From Thermotoga profunda AZM34c06 (GTDB taxonomy: Bacteria; Thermotogota; Thermotogae; Thermotogales; DSM-5069): a stretch of DNA of 64,000 bases. Where the stretch lies: contig NZ_AP014510.1 of the NCBI RefSeq assembly GCF_000828675.1, positions 639,413-703,412 of the forward strand. Reading direction: 5' to 3'. The position numbers were made by a program, and so were the translations under genes. A model generated the notes under the pieces. That model saw only the letters and a list, made by a program, of their open reading frames with translations, ran no database searches and had not been told where the DNA came from. Position 1 is the stretch's first letter, and each line of letters opens with the position of its first letter. Of the stretch, positions 17,527 to 26,246 are shown one piece after another.

Positions 17527-18417
17527 TCAATCGATAAAATCGACCAATGTCGCGGTCAGAACATTCGCAGCTGACTTTAAAGCAGCCGTTAAAGCAGCTT
17601 GTTGTGTTGATAGGTCTGTCAAAACTTTTGGTAGGTCTGTATCTATTTGATTTGAGATATATTCATTCATGAAGGTGTCTAAATCGTCTATTCTCGAAGA
17701 GACCATCTCGACCATTTTTTGATTCGCTCCAACTTGAGCTAAACTCTTGGCAACAGAATCTTCAAGCAAATCCAAACTCATTAGAGAACCCTTAGCAAGC
17801 ATCTGTTGATCGTTATTTTCAAGTGCATTCACTGTCATATCGATCAATTTGAATACGCTAACACCGCTTTTTGTCAAGAAGACGTCATTAACCGTTAGAC
17901 CGTAATTGATTTTATAGCCAAGCACATTCACAAAACGAGACTTTGCAGAATCAGGATTGAGTACGATATTGCCATCTTCATCCACCGGTGCCTTGTTGCT
18001 TTCATAACCACCAAATACGTAATCGGTACCAACTTGGGTATTTGCTATTTGGATGAGATGATCTTTGATTTCCTGGATTTCTTTGGATATAGCCTGTCTT
18101 TGGTCTGCGGTGAGAACTCCGTTGGCACTCTGGACGATCAACTCTCTGAGTCTTTGATAAACACTGCTGACTTCTTGAAGAGAAGCATCATAGGATTGGA
18201 GAATATTTTGAGCATAATCTACGTTTCCTTTGTATTGTTCGAGTTCTCGTAATCGGCTTTCAATCTTGGCTGCTCTTGTCGCAACAACGGCATTATCGCT
18301 CGGGTATCTGACCATCTTACCAGAGGAGAGTTGATCATGGAGTTTTGCGATTCTCTTAATACTGCCTTGGATGTTGTTCAAAACCCTGTCACTTATCATC
18401 TTATCTGTGATTCTCAT
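17527..18417 (-). CDS. flgL: Flagellar hook-associated protein 3 (FlgL)
   Basis: Hook-filament junction protein related to flagellin. 296 aa. The coiled-coil N-terminus (MRITDKMISDRVLNNIQGSI, then LHDQLSSGKMVRYPSDN) and the C-terminal helix (LSTQQAALTAALKSAANVL) that packs against it are both visible. The middle holds the variable domain with GTDYVFGGYESNKAP. GGTGATTTAA precedes the ATG. It follows flgK by five bases. Confidence 0.95.
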   Translation of the reverse strand: MRITDKMISDRVLNNIQGSIKRIAKLHDQLSSGKMVRYPSDNAVVATRAAKIESRLRELEQYKGNVDYAQNILQSYDASLQEVSSVYQRLRELIVQSANGVLTADQRQAISKEIQEIKDHLIQIANTQVGTDYVFGGYESNKAPVDEDGNIVLNPDSAKSRFVNVLGYKINYGLTVNDVFLTKSGVSVFKLIDMTVNALENNDQQMLAKGSLMSLDLLEDSVAKSLAQVGANQKMVEMVSSRIDDLDTFMNEYISNQIDTDLPKVLTDLSTQQAALTAALKSAANVLTATLVDFID

Positions 18418-18422
18418 TTAAA

Positions 18423-21002
18423 TCACCTTCCCACTACTCCCATGTTGTCTATTACCCTACCAATCATTTCATCTATACTTGTGATTACCCTTGCTGCAGC
18501 ATTGAAAGCATGTTGATATTTGATCATGTTTGTCATCTCTTCGTCTAAGGAAACTCCCTTTATACTTTCCCTTGATTGGTCTATCTCGCTTCTGAGAAGT
18601 TCGGTATTACTCTTGAGATTTGAAGCTGTCTCGGATTCAACACCCAACTCCGCAATGATTCCAGTCATAAACTCATAAAAGCTTTCCTTACCATCAGCCA
18701 AAAGAGTTTCATATCTGGATGAAGATATCAGATTCATTATCTGTGTGTTGCTCTCACCTGTTGGTAAGAAACTAACGGCATTCCACGTAGTATTTGCTAA
18801 GGTCTTTCCAATATCGACTGCGAGAGACTCAGCATTGCTCAAAAGCGCATTTGAAACTGACCATTGATCAACAAAAAAGTAAGGTTCATAACTCTCGCGC
18901 TTATCGACGGTTAAAAGTTCGCTCAAAGATAGCCTGTCTCTAACAGTTTCAAAATCTTCATTTCTCGATATGAGTGTGTAATTGGTTGTCCAATCGGCAT
19001 TGAAATTTGTTGGATCATTATTTGTATCTATGAAACCAAGGGCTTCGAACAATCCCTGCGGTCCAGTTATGTTGAACGATTTCAGATCGAATTCGTAACT
19101 ACGGCCGGCTCTCAGTACGAATGCGCCGTGTGGGGTTAAGTCTGCGACAATACCTGTACTTGCGGAATTTATTTTAGTTACGAAATCCTGCAATGTATCT
19201 ACAGTGGGATCGACGTGAATAGATGTGTTATTTATCACAAGATCAAAGCCCATCGTTGGGTCGAAATTGGTTGTGCCTGCAAAGATGTTTTCCAATGTTT
19301 CAGACACATCAAGTGCGGAATATGTAATCTTATTTGCCTGTGCCTGTACGAGAAAACCACCTTCATCTGTAATACTGATTCTATCGATATTGAATTCGAG
19401 ATTACTGTTCGGAATGAGTACAAGCGTGTTGTTTGTAATCGCTGCTTTTATATTTATCAACTGTGAATTGATTTGATCTACTAAATCATTCAAAGTTGTT
19501 GATCCATCTATTGTCAAATCAAGTGTCTCTGTGAGTTTACTGCCATCGGCAAGGGTCTCTTGAAATGACAGTGTATAGTTACCGGACTCAATTTTTGATA
19601 GATCGGATATTGTCAATAATTGAAGTTCTTTTGTCTTGAACCCCATTCTTGTCAAGACATTACCGTTGTCAATTACCAGGGCATCTCTTAAATTAATTGT
19701 GCTGTCAAAATAGAGCCTGTAAGTTGTATTAATCCCGTCTGAGCTGTGTTGTCCCACATTCAAGGAAAGCCATGTACTTGATAGGTTCAAGATCAGATCT
19801 TGTACCATACTTCCATTGCTCACGGTCACCGATGTTGTATTACTACCATCAAAAAGTGTCAGTTCTCCATCCGAAGTGAAGGTGATATTCTCAAGCTGTG
19901 AGATATCTGAGTAACCTGTCAAACCTGTTGCGTAATAGATAGGACCATTCATCATCTTTCTGCTTCCAAGAATTCGATATATGGCAGGATCATCTGCACT
20001 ATATGTTGAGGTTATGGGATTAAAGAGATTCAAACCAGTGATATTACCGGAAGAATCAAAACCTTCTCTGTGTATGAGATTCAATTTATCACTAAGGGTG
20101 AGTGCAAATTCATCAAGATAGCTCATGTACTTGACTATGGTATTATCTCTGAGATCGAGTAGGGCTTTAATCTTTCCATCGGCTACTGTTACCCTTGAAT
20201 TTCCAACAAAGAGTTCATAAAAACCTTTTGCATAAGGTCTTTCGAGCGCTCTTATTTCTGTTTGGACAGAGCCTGATAACACAACCTGATCTCCAAACAT
20301 CAATATCGTCTGGCCATCTTTTGTCTCATAATGAGAGATATTTGCATATTGAGAAAGTTCGTCCAAAATTCTGTCACGTTCATCGAGTAGATCATTTGGA
20401 GTTGATTTTAAAGCAGTTGCTATCCGCACTTGTTCGTTGATCTTTGCAAGATTAGCGACGAGTGAATTGACTTTATCAACCGTTTGAGATATTTCATTAT
20501 TTATATCTTCTCTGAGTTGTTGAAGTCGAAGGTAAAAATCTTTTATGTTGGTTACCATTTGCTGAGCAGAAGTTACGAATTCTCTTTTGGCTGCTACATT
20601 GGTAGGATCGGTTATTATTTCTTCTGCCGTTGACATGAAGTAATCATACAAACTGGTGATCCCAGATTCGCTCGATCCTGTGAGAAGTTGCTCGATATAA
20701 TGGAGATTCGAATAGGTTGTATCAAAATAGGTGTACCTATTGGTGACTTGTCTGTACTGGAGATCGAGAAAAAGATCTCTGACCCGCTGAATATCCTTTA
20801 CCTGTGAGCCGGTACCGATTGTCAAAATATTGGAAAATTGTAAAGTCAAAGGTGGTGTTGTGACGATAATAGGTCTTTGTCGTGAGTATCCTTCTGTACT
20901 GGCATTTGCAATGTTGTGACCCACGACATTCATTGCAAGCTTGTGTGTGTAAATACCTAAAAGAGCTGTGTTCAAAGAACCAAAGAGACTGAGGTTTGCC
21001 AA
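18423..21002 (-). CDS. flgK: Flagellar hook-associated protein 1 (FlgK), long form
   Basis: Forms the first ring of the hook-filament junction. The N-terminal FGSLNTALLGIYTHKLAMNV, HNIANASTEGYSRQRP and the C-terminal GVSLDEEMTNMIKYQHAFNAAARVI are diagnostic. At 859 aa it is 200-300 residues longer than common FlgK proteins. The extra mass lies between about residues 330 and 700. It contains several beta-rich repeats such as NYTLSFQETLADGSKLTETL and DLVINNTSIHVDPTVDTLQDF, which resemble flagellin/FliD hypervariable modules. The TTG at 21002 has AAGGAGG nine bases upstream; a nearer ATG is out of frame. Confidence 0.95.
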   Translation of the reverse strand: MANLSLFGSLNTALLGIYTHKLAMNVVGHNIANASTEGYSRQRPIIVTTPPLTLQFSNILTIGTGSQVKDIQRVRDLFLDLQYRQVTNRYTYFDTTYSNLHYIEQLLTGSSESGITSLYDYFMSTAEEIITDPTNVAAKREFVTSAQQMVTNIKDFYLRLQQLREDINNEISQTVDKVNSLVANLAKINEQVRIATALKSTPNDLLDERDRILDELSQYANISHYETKDGQTILMFGDQVVLSGSVQTEIRALERPYAKGFYELFVGNSRVTVADGKIKALLDLRDNTIVKYMSYLDEFALTLSDKLNLIHREGFDSSGNITGLNLFNPITSTYSADDPAIYRILGSRKMMNGPIYYATGLTGYSDISQLENITFTSDGELTLFDGSNTTSVTVSNGSMVQDLILNLSSTWLSLNVGQHSSDGINTTYRLYFDSTINLRDALVIDNGNVLTRMGFKTKELQLLTISDLSKIESGNYTLSFQETLADGSKLTETLDLTIDGSTTLNDLVDQINSQLINIKAAITNNTLVLIPNSNLEFNIDRISITDEGGFLVQAQANKITYSALDVSETLENIFAGTTNFDPTMGFDLVINNTSIHVDPTVDTLQDFVTKINSASTGIVADLTPHGAFVLRAGRSYEFDLKSFNITGPQGLFEALGFIDTNNDPTNFNADWTTNYTLISRNEDFETVRDRLSLSELLTVDKRESYEPYFFVDQWSVSNALLSNAESLAVDIGKTLANTTWNAVSFLPTGESNTQIMNLISSSRYETLLADGKESFYEFMTGIIAELGVESETASNLKSNTELLRSEIDQSRESIKGVSLDEEMTNMIKYQHAFNAAARVITSIDEMIGRVIDNMGVVGR

Positions 21003-21083
21003 TTCATTTTTCCTCCTTCTCTTGATTTTTCTACCGATTGATTTTACAGTCCTAAATGATTATCGTCACAAACAAGAACAAGA

Positions 21084-21545
21084 TTAGCTTTCTACTTCAA
21101 ATCGGTGGGATGCATCTTTTCTCAAAGAGGCTTTTTCATTGTATGTGGGAGATTCCTGAGGATTTAAGAGTTTTATCAAAACGTCCATATAACGAAGCTG
21201 AAAATCTGATAATTGTTTAAGTCTTTCAATCTCAAATGCCATATTGTTCAATTGCTCAGTTACTTTGAAGAGTTTTTCCAAAAGTAAGCCACCCGTGGTT
21301 TTTGCAAAATTGTAGAAAGATAAATCCTGGGGCAGGTTCATGGTGGTTTTCAAATTTTGGAAGATATCTTTTCTTTTCTCGTCTATATTTTCAAAAATAT
21401 GCAACATCTCTTCCAAATTACTTATCGTCGAGGAAAGTTGTGATATATTTTTTGATATCACAGCCTGCTCATGCTCTTTTAAGATATTGTTTATTTGCAA
21501 CAACAAATTTTCCTCTTGAGAGAGGATATCGATTAACTCATTCAT
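21084..21545 (-). CDS. flgN: FlgN-like flagellar export chaperone
   Basis: 153 aa, almost entirely helical and rich in Leu, Glu and Lys, with FlgN-like spacing (LIDILSQEENLLLQINNILKE split as LIDILSQEENLL and QINNILKEHEQAV). Chaperones of this family bind FlgK and FlgL before export. Identification relies mainly on its place between flgM and flgK, because FlgN proteins share little sequence. It starts two bases after the flgM stop. About 80 bases separate it from flgK with no gene; no terminator was seen there. Confidence 0.8.
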   Translation of the reverse strand: MNELIDILSQEENLLLQINNILKEHEQAVISKNISQLSSTISNLEEMLHIFENIDEKRKDIFQNLKTTMNLPQDLSFYNFAKTTGGLLLEKLFKVTEQLNNMAFEIERLKQLSDFQLRYMDVLIKLLNPQESPTYNEKASLRKDASHRFEVES

Positions 21546-21547
21546 AT

Positions 21548-21814
21548 TCAGAGCTCTCTGAGTATGTGCTTTGCCACGCGCTCGGGATCTATATTATAAA
21601 TGTTTTGTTCAATCGCTTTTTTGATCTCTTCAACAAATTTCTCTCTGACTTCCGGTGCTTCTTTCGCACCTTTTATGAGTTCTGCGATATTTATAAAGGT
21701 ACCAGATCTCTCTGTTGAGGCTAAGGACTCAGATTTTGTCTTCTTTTCTGTTTTTTCAACACTACTGGGTTGTTGGAAGGGAACCGGGCCACCAACCTTA
21801 CCTATTTCCTGCAT
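21548..21814 (-). CDS. flgM: Anti-sigma-28 factor FlgM
   Basis: Holds the flagellar sigma factor (FliA/sigma-28) inactive until the hook is complete, then leaves the cell through the export channel. 88 aa with the disordered polar N-terminus (KVGGPVPFQQPSSVEKTEKK) and the C-terminal sigma-binding helices (SGTFINIAELIKGAKEAPE, EEIKKAIEQNIYNIDPERVA). AGGAGGG lies seven bases before the ATG. A sigma-28-type promoter is located directly upstream, so the gene would be under the control of the factor it inhibits. Confidence 0.92.
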   Translation of the reverse strand: MQEIGKVGGPVPFQQPSSVEKTEKKTKSESLASTERSGTFINIAELIKGAKEAPEVREKFVEEIKKAIEQNIYNIDPERVAKHILREL

Positions 21815-21834
21815 TTGTTAACCCTCCTTTTGTA

Positions 21835-21861
21835 TAATCGTCAATATGAGAGAAAACTTTA
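21835..21861 (-). promoter_or_regulatory. Sigma-28 (flagellar) promoter of the flgM run
   Basis: On the minus strand TAAAGTTT (21861-21854) is followed after exactly 11 bases by GACGATTA (21842-21835). The sigma-28 consensus is TAAAGTTT-N11-GCCGATAA, so the -35 box is perfect and the -10 box matches six of eight bases. The expected start point, near 21828, is about 14 bases ahead of the flgM ATG and keeps its AGGAGGG site in the mRNA. Confidence 0.82.
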
Positions 21862-22637
21862 GTGGAGGTGTTGTTTCACTGTACAGAAATATCGGTAGAT
21901 ATGTTGAAAATGACTCATTCATTCACAAAAGTACCTGTTTATCAAAACTCTTACTGATATTATGCACCACATTGAGTGTATTTATCACCAGCAACTATTT
22001 TTATTTTACCATATTAATAACTATGCTGTGGTGTTTGGCCATTCTTTCAAAAGTACGCCTTTCGTATTTTCTCAGAGATATTCAAAGTGCGTGGTTTCTA
22101 ATGTTACTCGCTTTTTTATTTCAAATTATCTATGGCGTCAATTTGCATGTTCTTGAAACTGCCATTACAAATGTTCTGAGAATTTTCTCTATAATCTTTG
22201 TTGTATCGGTGTTCACAAGATCAACCAGACCAACTGAAATATCCCATTGTCTGGAAAAGTTACTCAGACTGTTTGGATTCAACGATAGAAAAGCAAGGGA
22301 TTTTTCAATCACTGTGATTTTGGTTTTGAGATTTTTCCCATTGATGATGAACGAAATAGATCGAATTCGAGTTTCGCAAACATTGAGAGGTGTGGATATA
22401 TCCCAAGGTGGAATTATAAAGAGATTATCGAGTTTGACATCGATAATCATACCAGTTGTCGTTTCGACTATTAACAGAGCAGAACAACTTGCATTGGCAA
22501 TGGATGCCAGAAGATATGGTTTGTTCGAAAAAACGAGTAGTTATTATGACATAAAATTGAAAACCGCCGATGTTCTAATTATTATTCTGTCAACGTTACT
22601 GATTTGTTTTGCGTTGATATTTCGATTGATTCGTTGA
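21846..22637 (+). CDS. EcfT-like transmembrane component of an ECF transporter
   Basis: About 260 aa CbiQ/EcfT family membrane protein. The N-terminus NIGRYVENDSFIHKS matches the usual NIxxGxYxxxDSxxH pattern. Several membrane helices follow, and the coupling motif near the C-terminus reads ALAMDARRYG (family: AMxARGY-like). T-components link S-proteins to the ATPases. Two starts are possible: ATG 21846, which sits seven bases after a TATAAT and could be leaderless, or CTG 21879, preceded by GGAGGTG and giving the family-typical start. No EcfA ATPase or S-component is adjacent; the following genes encode an unrelated BMP-type ABC importer. Confidence 0.82.
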   Translation: MRENFSGGVVSLYRNIGRYVENDSFIHKSTCLSKLLLILCTTLSVFITSNYFYFTILITMLWCLAILSKVRLSYFLRDIQSAWFLMLLAFLFQIIYGVNLHVLETAITNVLRIFSIIFVVSVFTRSTRPTEISHCLEKLLRLFGFNDRKARDFSITVILVLRFFPLMMNEIDRIRVSQTLRGVDISQGGIIKRLSSLTSIIIPVVVSTINRAEQLALAMDARRYGLFEKTSSYYDIKLKTADVLIIILSTLLICFALIFRLIR

Positions 22638-22674
22638 GTCAAGATATGAGAAAATTAATTTGGGAGGTGTTATT

Positions 22675-23664
22675 GTGCGAAAGATGTTTCTTGTATTGTT
22701 AATTGTCATAGGAATATCGATCTTGGGAGCACCGAAGAAAGTGGCATATGTCATCAATGGCTCTTTGGGTGATCAGTCTTTTTATGATTCTGGATATGCT
22801 GGAATTCAACAATTAGAAAAAGATTTTGGTGCCCAGACAAGGGTAATCGAGTGCAATTTCGATCCATCACTGTATTATCCGAGTTTGACAACTGCGGCTC
22901 AGTGGGCAGATGTGATATTTGTTATCTCATACGGTTTTGAGGAAGAATTGAAAGAGATCGCCATGAAATTCCCAAATAAGGTATGGGTTAATATCGACAC
23001 GGTTGTCCAAGACGAGAAAGGTATTATTTCAAGTGTTGATTACAGAGAAGAAGAAGGGGCATTTCTTGCAGGTGCAGTAGCTGCGATGGTGACGACCATG
23101 ACACAACTGCCTGGTATAAACCCGCAGAAGATCATAGGCGCAGTAGGTGGAGACGATGATATAGTCATAAGATCTTTTGTCTACGGTTATGAACAGGGTG
23201 CAAAGTACATCGACCCAGAAGTTCAGATCAAAGTTATATACGTGGGTACTTGGGATGATCCAGCCAAAGGTAAGCAAGCGGCACTTCAATTGTATGCCCA
23301 AGGGGCCGATGTGGTCTTTCAAATCGCTGCTCTGACTGGTTTTGGTGTTTTGCAAGCTGCACAAGAAGTTGGCAAGTATGCTATAGGGGTTGATTCAAAT
23401 CAAAATCCATTGGTTCCTGGTCATGTCATAACGAGTGATTTGAAAGAAGTCGGTAAATCCATTTACAGAATATTCAAAATGATTTTGGATGGAACATTTG
23501 AAAAAGGCAAGATATACAGTTTTGGTGTCAAGGAAGAGGCTGTAGGTTTGGCAGTGGATGAATACACCAGGAAAATCCTTCCACAGGAAGTAGTGGAAAA
23601 AATATTGAAATTACAGGAAATGGTAGCTAATGGCACAATATTAGTCAAACCATACGTACCATGA
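22675..23664 (+). CDS. BMP family ABC transporter substrate-binding protein
   Basis: Secreted binding protein of the basic membrane protein (Med/PnrA) family, whose members bind nucleosides or, in some spirochaetes, riboflavin. GTG 22675 follows GGGAGGTGT and opens a signal peptide (KMFLVLLIVIGISILGAP) with no clear lipobox cysteine. Family motifs include KVAYVINGSLGDQSFYDSGY (start), WVNIDTVVQD, EEGAFLAGAVAAMVT, GAVGGDDDIVIRSFVYGYEQGA and a late YAIGVDSNQNPLVPGHV. It is the first gene of the transporter set, followed 18 bases later by the ATPase. Confidence 0.92.
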   Translation: MRKMFLVLLIVIGISILGAPKKVAYVINGSLGDQSFYDSGYAGIQQLEKDFGAQTRVIECNFDPSLYYPSLTTAAQWADVIFVISYGFEEELKEIAMKFPNKVWVNIDTVVQDEKGIISSVDYREEEGAFLAGAVAAMVTTMTQLPGINPQKIIGAVGGDDDIVIRSFVYGYEQGAKYIDPEVQIKVIYVGTWDDPAKGKQAALQLYAQGADVVFQIAALTGFGVLQAAQEVGKYAIGVDSNQNPLVPGHVITSDLKEVGKSIYRIFKMILDGTFEKGKIYSFGVKEEAVGLAVDEYTRKILPQEVVEKILKLQEMVANGTILVKPYVP

Positions 23665-23682
23665 TCTGTGGAGGTTTGTAGT

Positions 23683-25194
23683 TTGGTATATATTCAGATG
23701 AAGAAAATATACAAGATTTATCCACCAAATGTAGTTGCACTCAATCGAGTGGATCTCTCACTCGAAAAAGGGGAGATCCACTCGATCATTGGTGAGAACG
23801 GTGCAGGTAAATCAACGTTAATGCGAATTCTTTATGGAATGATCAAGCCTTCCTCTGGTGAAATAATAGTTGATGGAAAAAGAGTTCAGATATCAACACC
23901 ATCGGAAGCTATAAAACTTGGTATAGGAATGGTTCATCAAGAATTCATGTTGATACCATCATTCACAGTCTTTGAAAATGTAATTCTTGGTCAAGAAATA
24001 TCAACTTTTGGATTCATTAACAAGAAAAAAGCAGCAGAGAGCGTACAAGAAATCATTGATAAATATGGGTTCAAAATAGATTCAAATTCACCTGTGTCTC
24101 AATTGTCAGTAGCAGGACAACAAAAGGTGGAAATAATAAAACAACTTTATAGGAAAGCAGATGTTCTTATACTTGACGAACCGACTGCTGTGCTAACACC
24201 CCAGGAAAGCGATGAGCTTTTTAGACAGATTTTGGAGTTGAAGAATAAAGGAAAAACAATAGTCTTCATAAGTCACAAACTCGATGAGGTATTGAAGATC
24301 TCTGATAGAATAACTGTCTTAAGAAAGGGTCAAAACATCGCAACGATTGAAAATAAAAACGTGAGTGCAGTTGAACTTTCAAAGATGATGATCGGTAGGC
24401 CTGTATTTTCAGAGATCAAGAAAGAAAAGTCACAACCAAAAAAGCAAGTTCTTCTGGTGAAAGGTTTGTCTATCAAGTCGAAAAAGACCAACAAAGAACT
24501 TTTGAGTGATGTGAATTTGTCGGTGAGGGCTGGTGAAATCGTTGGTATAGCCGGTATTGAGGGAAATGGTCAGTATGAACTCGTTCAAAGTATCATCGGT
24601 ACGATAAAACCCGATAGTGGCACAATAATCGTCAATGATGTTGATGTGACATATCTTCCAATAAGAGAAAGAAGAAAACTCATCTGTTATGTTCCGCAGG
24701 ATAGAAAATACATCGGTCTTGCTCTCAAGGCAAATATACTCGAAAATTTGATCATGACACATCATTTGAAAAAAGAATTTAAGAAGGGTTTGTTGTCAAT
24801 AGATTTTAAGAAAGCTCGTTCCCACGCAAAGTATATAACCGAACGATTTGAGATTGTTCATAGGAGTTTAGATGAGCAGCCAATGGTGTTGTCTGGGGGC
24901 AATCAGCAAAAAATAGTTGTTGCAAGAGAATTTTCGCTTGGATATGATTTGATCGTACTCGATCAACCAACACGTGGTTTGGATGTTGCTTCTACAGAAT
25001 ATATTAGACATTTGATATTGCAAATGAGAGATGCCAATAAAGGCATTTTGCTTGTTTCAGCAGATCTCGATGAACTGATACAATTATCTGACAGGATCTA
25101 TGTTATTAGGAATGGAAAGATCGTAGCGCACCTTGATCCAAGCAAAACCGATATTCATACAATTGGGAATTACATGTTGGGGGCAGTAAGTTGA
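23683..25194 (+). CDS. Double-domain sugar/nucleoside ABC transporter ATPase
   Basis: About 503 aa with two nucleotide-binding domains in one chain, as in RbsA, NupO or YufO. The first has Walker A GENGAGKST, an LSVAGQQKVEIIK signature and VLILDEPTAVLTP. The second has a degenerate Walker A (GIEGNGQYEL), LSGGNQQKIVVARE and LIVLDQPTRGLD. TTG 23683 is chosen because GGAGG stands eight bases upstream; the longer frame from 23668 starts in the ribosome binding site. It powers the two permeases that follow. Confidence 0.93.
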   Translation: MVYIQMKKIYKIYPPNVVALNRVDLSLEKGEIHSIIGENGAGKSTLMRILYGMIKPSSGEIIVDGKRVQISTPSEAIKLGIGMVHQEFMLIPSFTVFENVILGQEISTFGFINKKKAAESVQEIIDKYGFKIDSNSPVSQLSVAGQQKVEIIKQLYRKADVLILDEPTAVLTPQESDELFRQILELKNKGKTIVFISHKLDEVLKISDRITVLRKGQNIATIENKNVSAVELSKMMIGRPVFSEIKKEKSQPKKQVLLVKGLSIKSKKTNKELLSDVNLSVRAGEIVGIAGIEGNGQYELVQSIIGTIKPDSGTIIVNDVDVTYLPIRERRKLICYVPQDRKYIGLALKANILENLIMTHHLKKEFKKGLLSIDFKKARSHAKYITERFEIVHRSLDEQPMVLSGGNQQKIVVAREFSLGYDLIVLDQPTRGLDVASTEYIRHLILQMRDANKGILLVSADLDELIQLSDRIYVIRNGKIVAHLDPSKTDIHTIGNYMLGAVS

Positions 25195-26246
25195 AGATAT
25201 TTCAAAGAATTGCAGTGTCAATTATTTCTATAATATCTGCTTTTATAATCTGTGCTGTCTTAATCAAGATACAAAACAATTCACCTATAGACACATATAA
25301 AGCGTTATATACGTATGGTTTAGGATCGTGGTTCTCCTTTTCTTCCACTCTGAACACGGCAACACCACTGATCTTTACTGGTATCTCGGCTGCCGTTGCT
25401 TTTGCTTCTGGTGTGGTCAACCTTGGACAACACGGTCAACTTCTAATGGGAGCCATAATAACTGCTATACTCGGAGTTTACCTGAATCTACCAAGCTCAA
25501 TTGGAATATCGGTTTTGGTAATTATTGGAGGTCTTGTAGGTGCATTATGGGCTGGTATTGCGGCTATACTCAAGAGATTTTACAAAATGGATGAGTTCAT
25601 ATCGACGTTGATGTTGAATTTCATTGCAGAGTATTTTACCGTTTATCTTGCAACCTATCCTTTTTTGGATAAAAAAGCTTATGTTCCGGCGACAAGACTC
25701 ATAAAGCGTATTTATTTTATGCCGGACGTTAATGGTTTGAATTTTGCTTTCTTTGTTGCCGTATTCACCATCTTGATCTCATACTGGTATATCAAAAAGA
25801 CATGGCATGGTTATGAATTCAGGATGATGGGATACAATTTTAATTTTGCAAAAGTGGGTGGTTGCTCTGTTGAATCAAATACAACACTTGTCTTGCTTTT
25901 CACAGGATTTCTCTCTGGCCTTGCTGGATCCCTGCTAATTCTTGGTGGTACACAACATCGATTTATGAAAGGCATAGGAGCAAATTTCGGCTGGGATGGT
26001 GTGATGATAGCAATCATTGCGAACAACAGTGTGATTGAGACATTTTTTTACAGTCTTTTCTTTGGTGTTTTGAAAAATGGTGCTATTGGAATGGAATTTG
26101 AAACATCAGTTCCATCGGAATTCATTTTGTTTATGGAAGCGGTAATTGTTTTGGCAGTTGTTGGTACGAGAAGTGCCGTTGAGCATTATACACAGTGGAT
26201 GAGATCTATGGCAAAACTGAGGAAGGTTGTGTCTAAAAATGACTGA
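25191..26246 (+). CDS. Nucleoside-type ABC transporter permease (NupP/YufP-like)
   Basis: 351 aa polytopic protein of the BPD_transp_2 (RbsC/LivH) superfamily. The central LGQHGQLLMGAIITAILGVY and DEFISTLMLNFIAEY segments and FSGLAGSLLILGG-like FLSGLAGSLLILGGTQH are characteristic, as is the longer N-terminus found in nucleoside/BMP transporters. TTG start overlaps the ATPase stop by four bases. It pairs with the following shorter permease to form a heterodimeric channel. Confidence 0.9.
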   Translation: MKIFQRIAVSIISIISAFIICAVLIKIQNNSPIDTYKALYTYGLGSWFSFSSTLNTATPLIFTGISAAVAFASGVVNLGQHGQLLMGAIITAILGVYLNLPSSIGISVLVIIGGLVGALWAGIAAILKRFYKMDEFISTLMLNFIAEYFTVYLATYPFLDKKAYVPATRLIKRIYFMPDVNGLNFAFFVAVFTILISYWYIKKTWHGYEFRMMGYNFNFAKVGGCSVESNTTLVLLFTGFLSGLAGSLLILGGTQHRFMKGIGANFGWDGVMIAIIANNSVIETFFYSLFFGVLKNGAIGMEFETSVPSEFILFMEAVIVLAVVGTRSAVEHYTQWMRSMAKLRKVVSKND

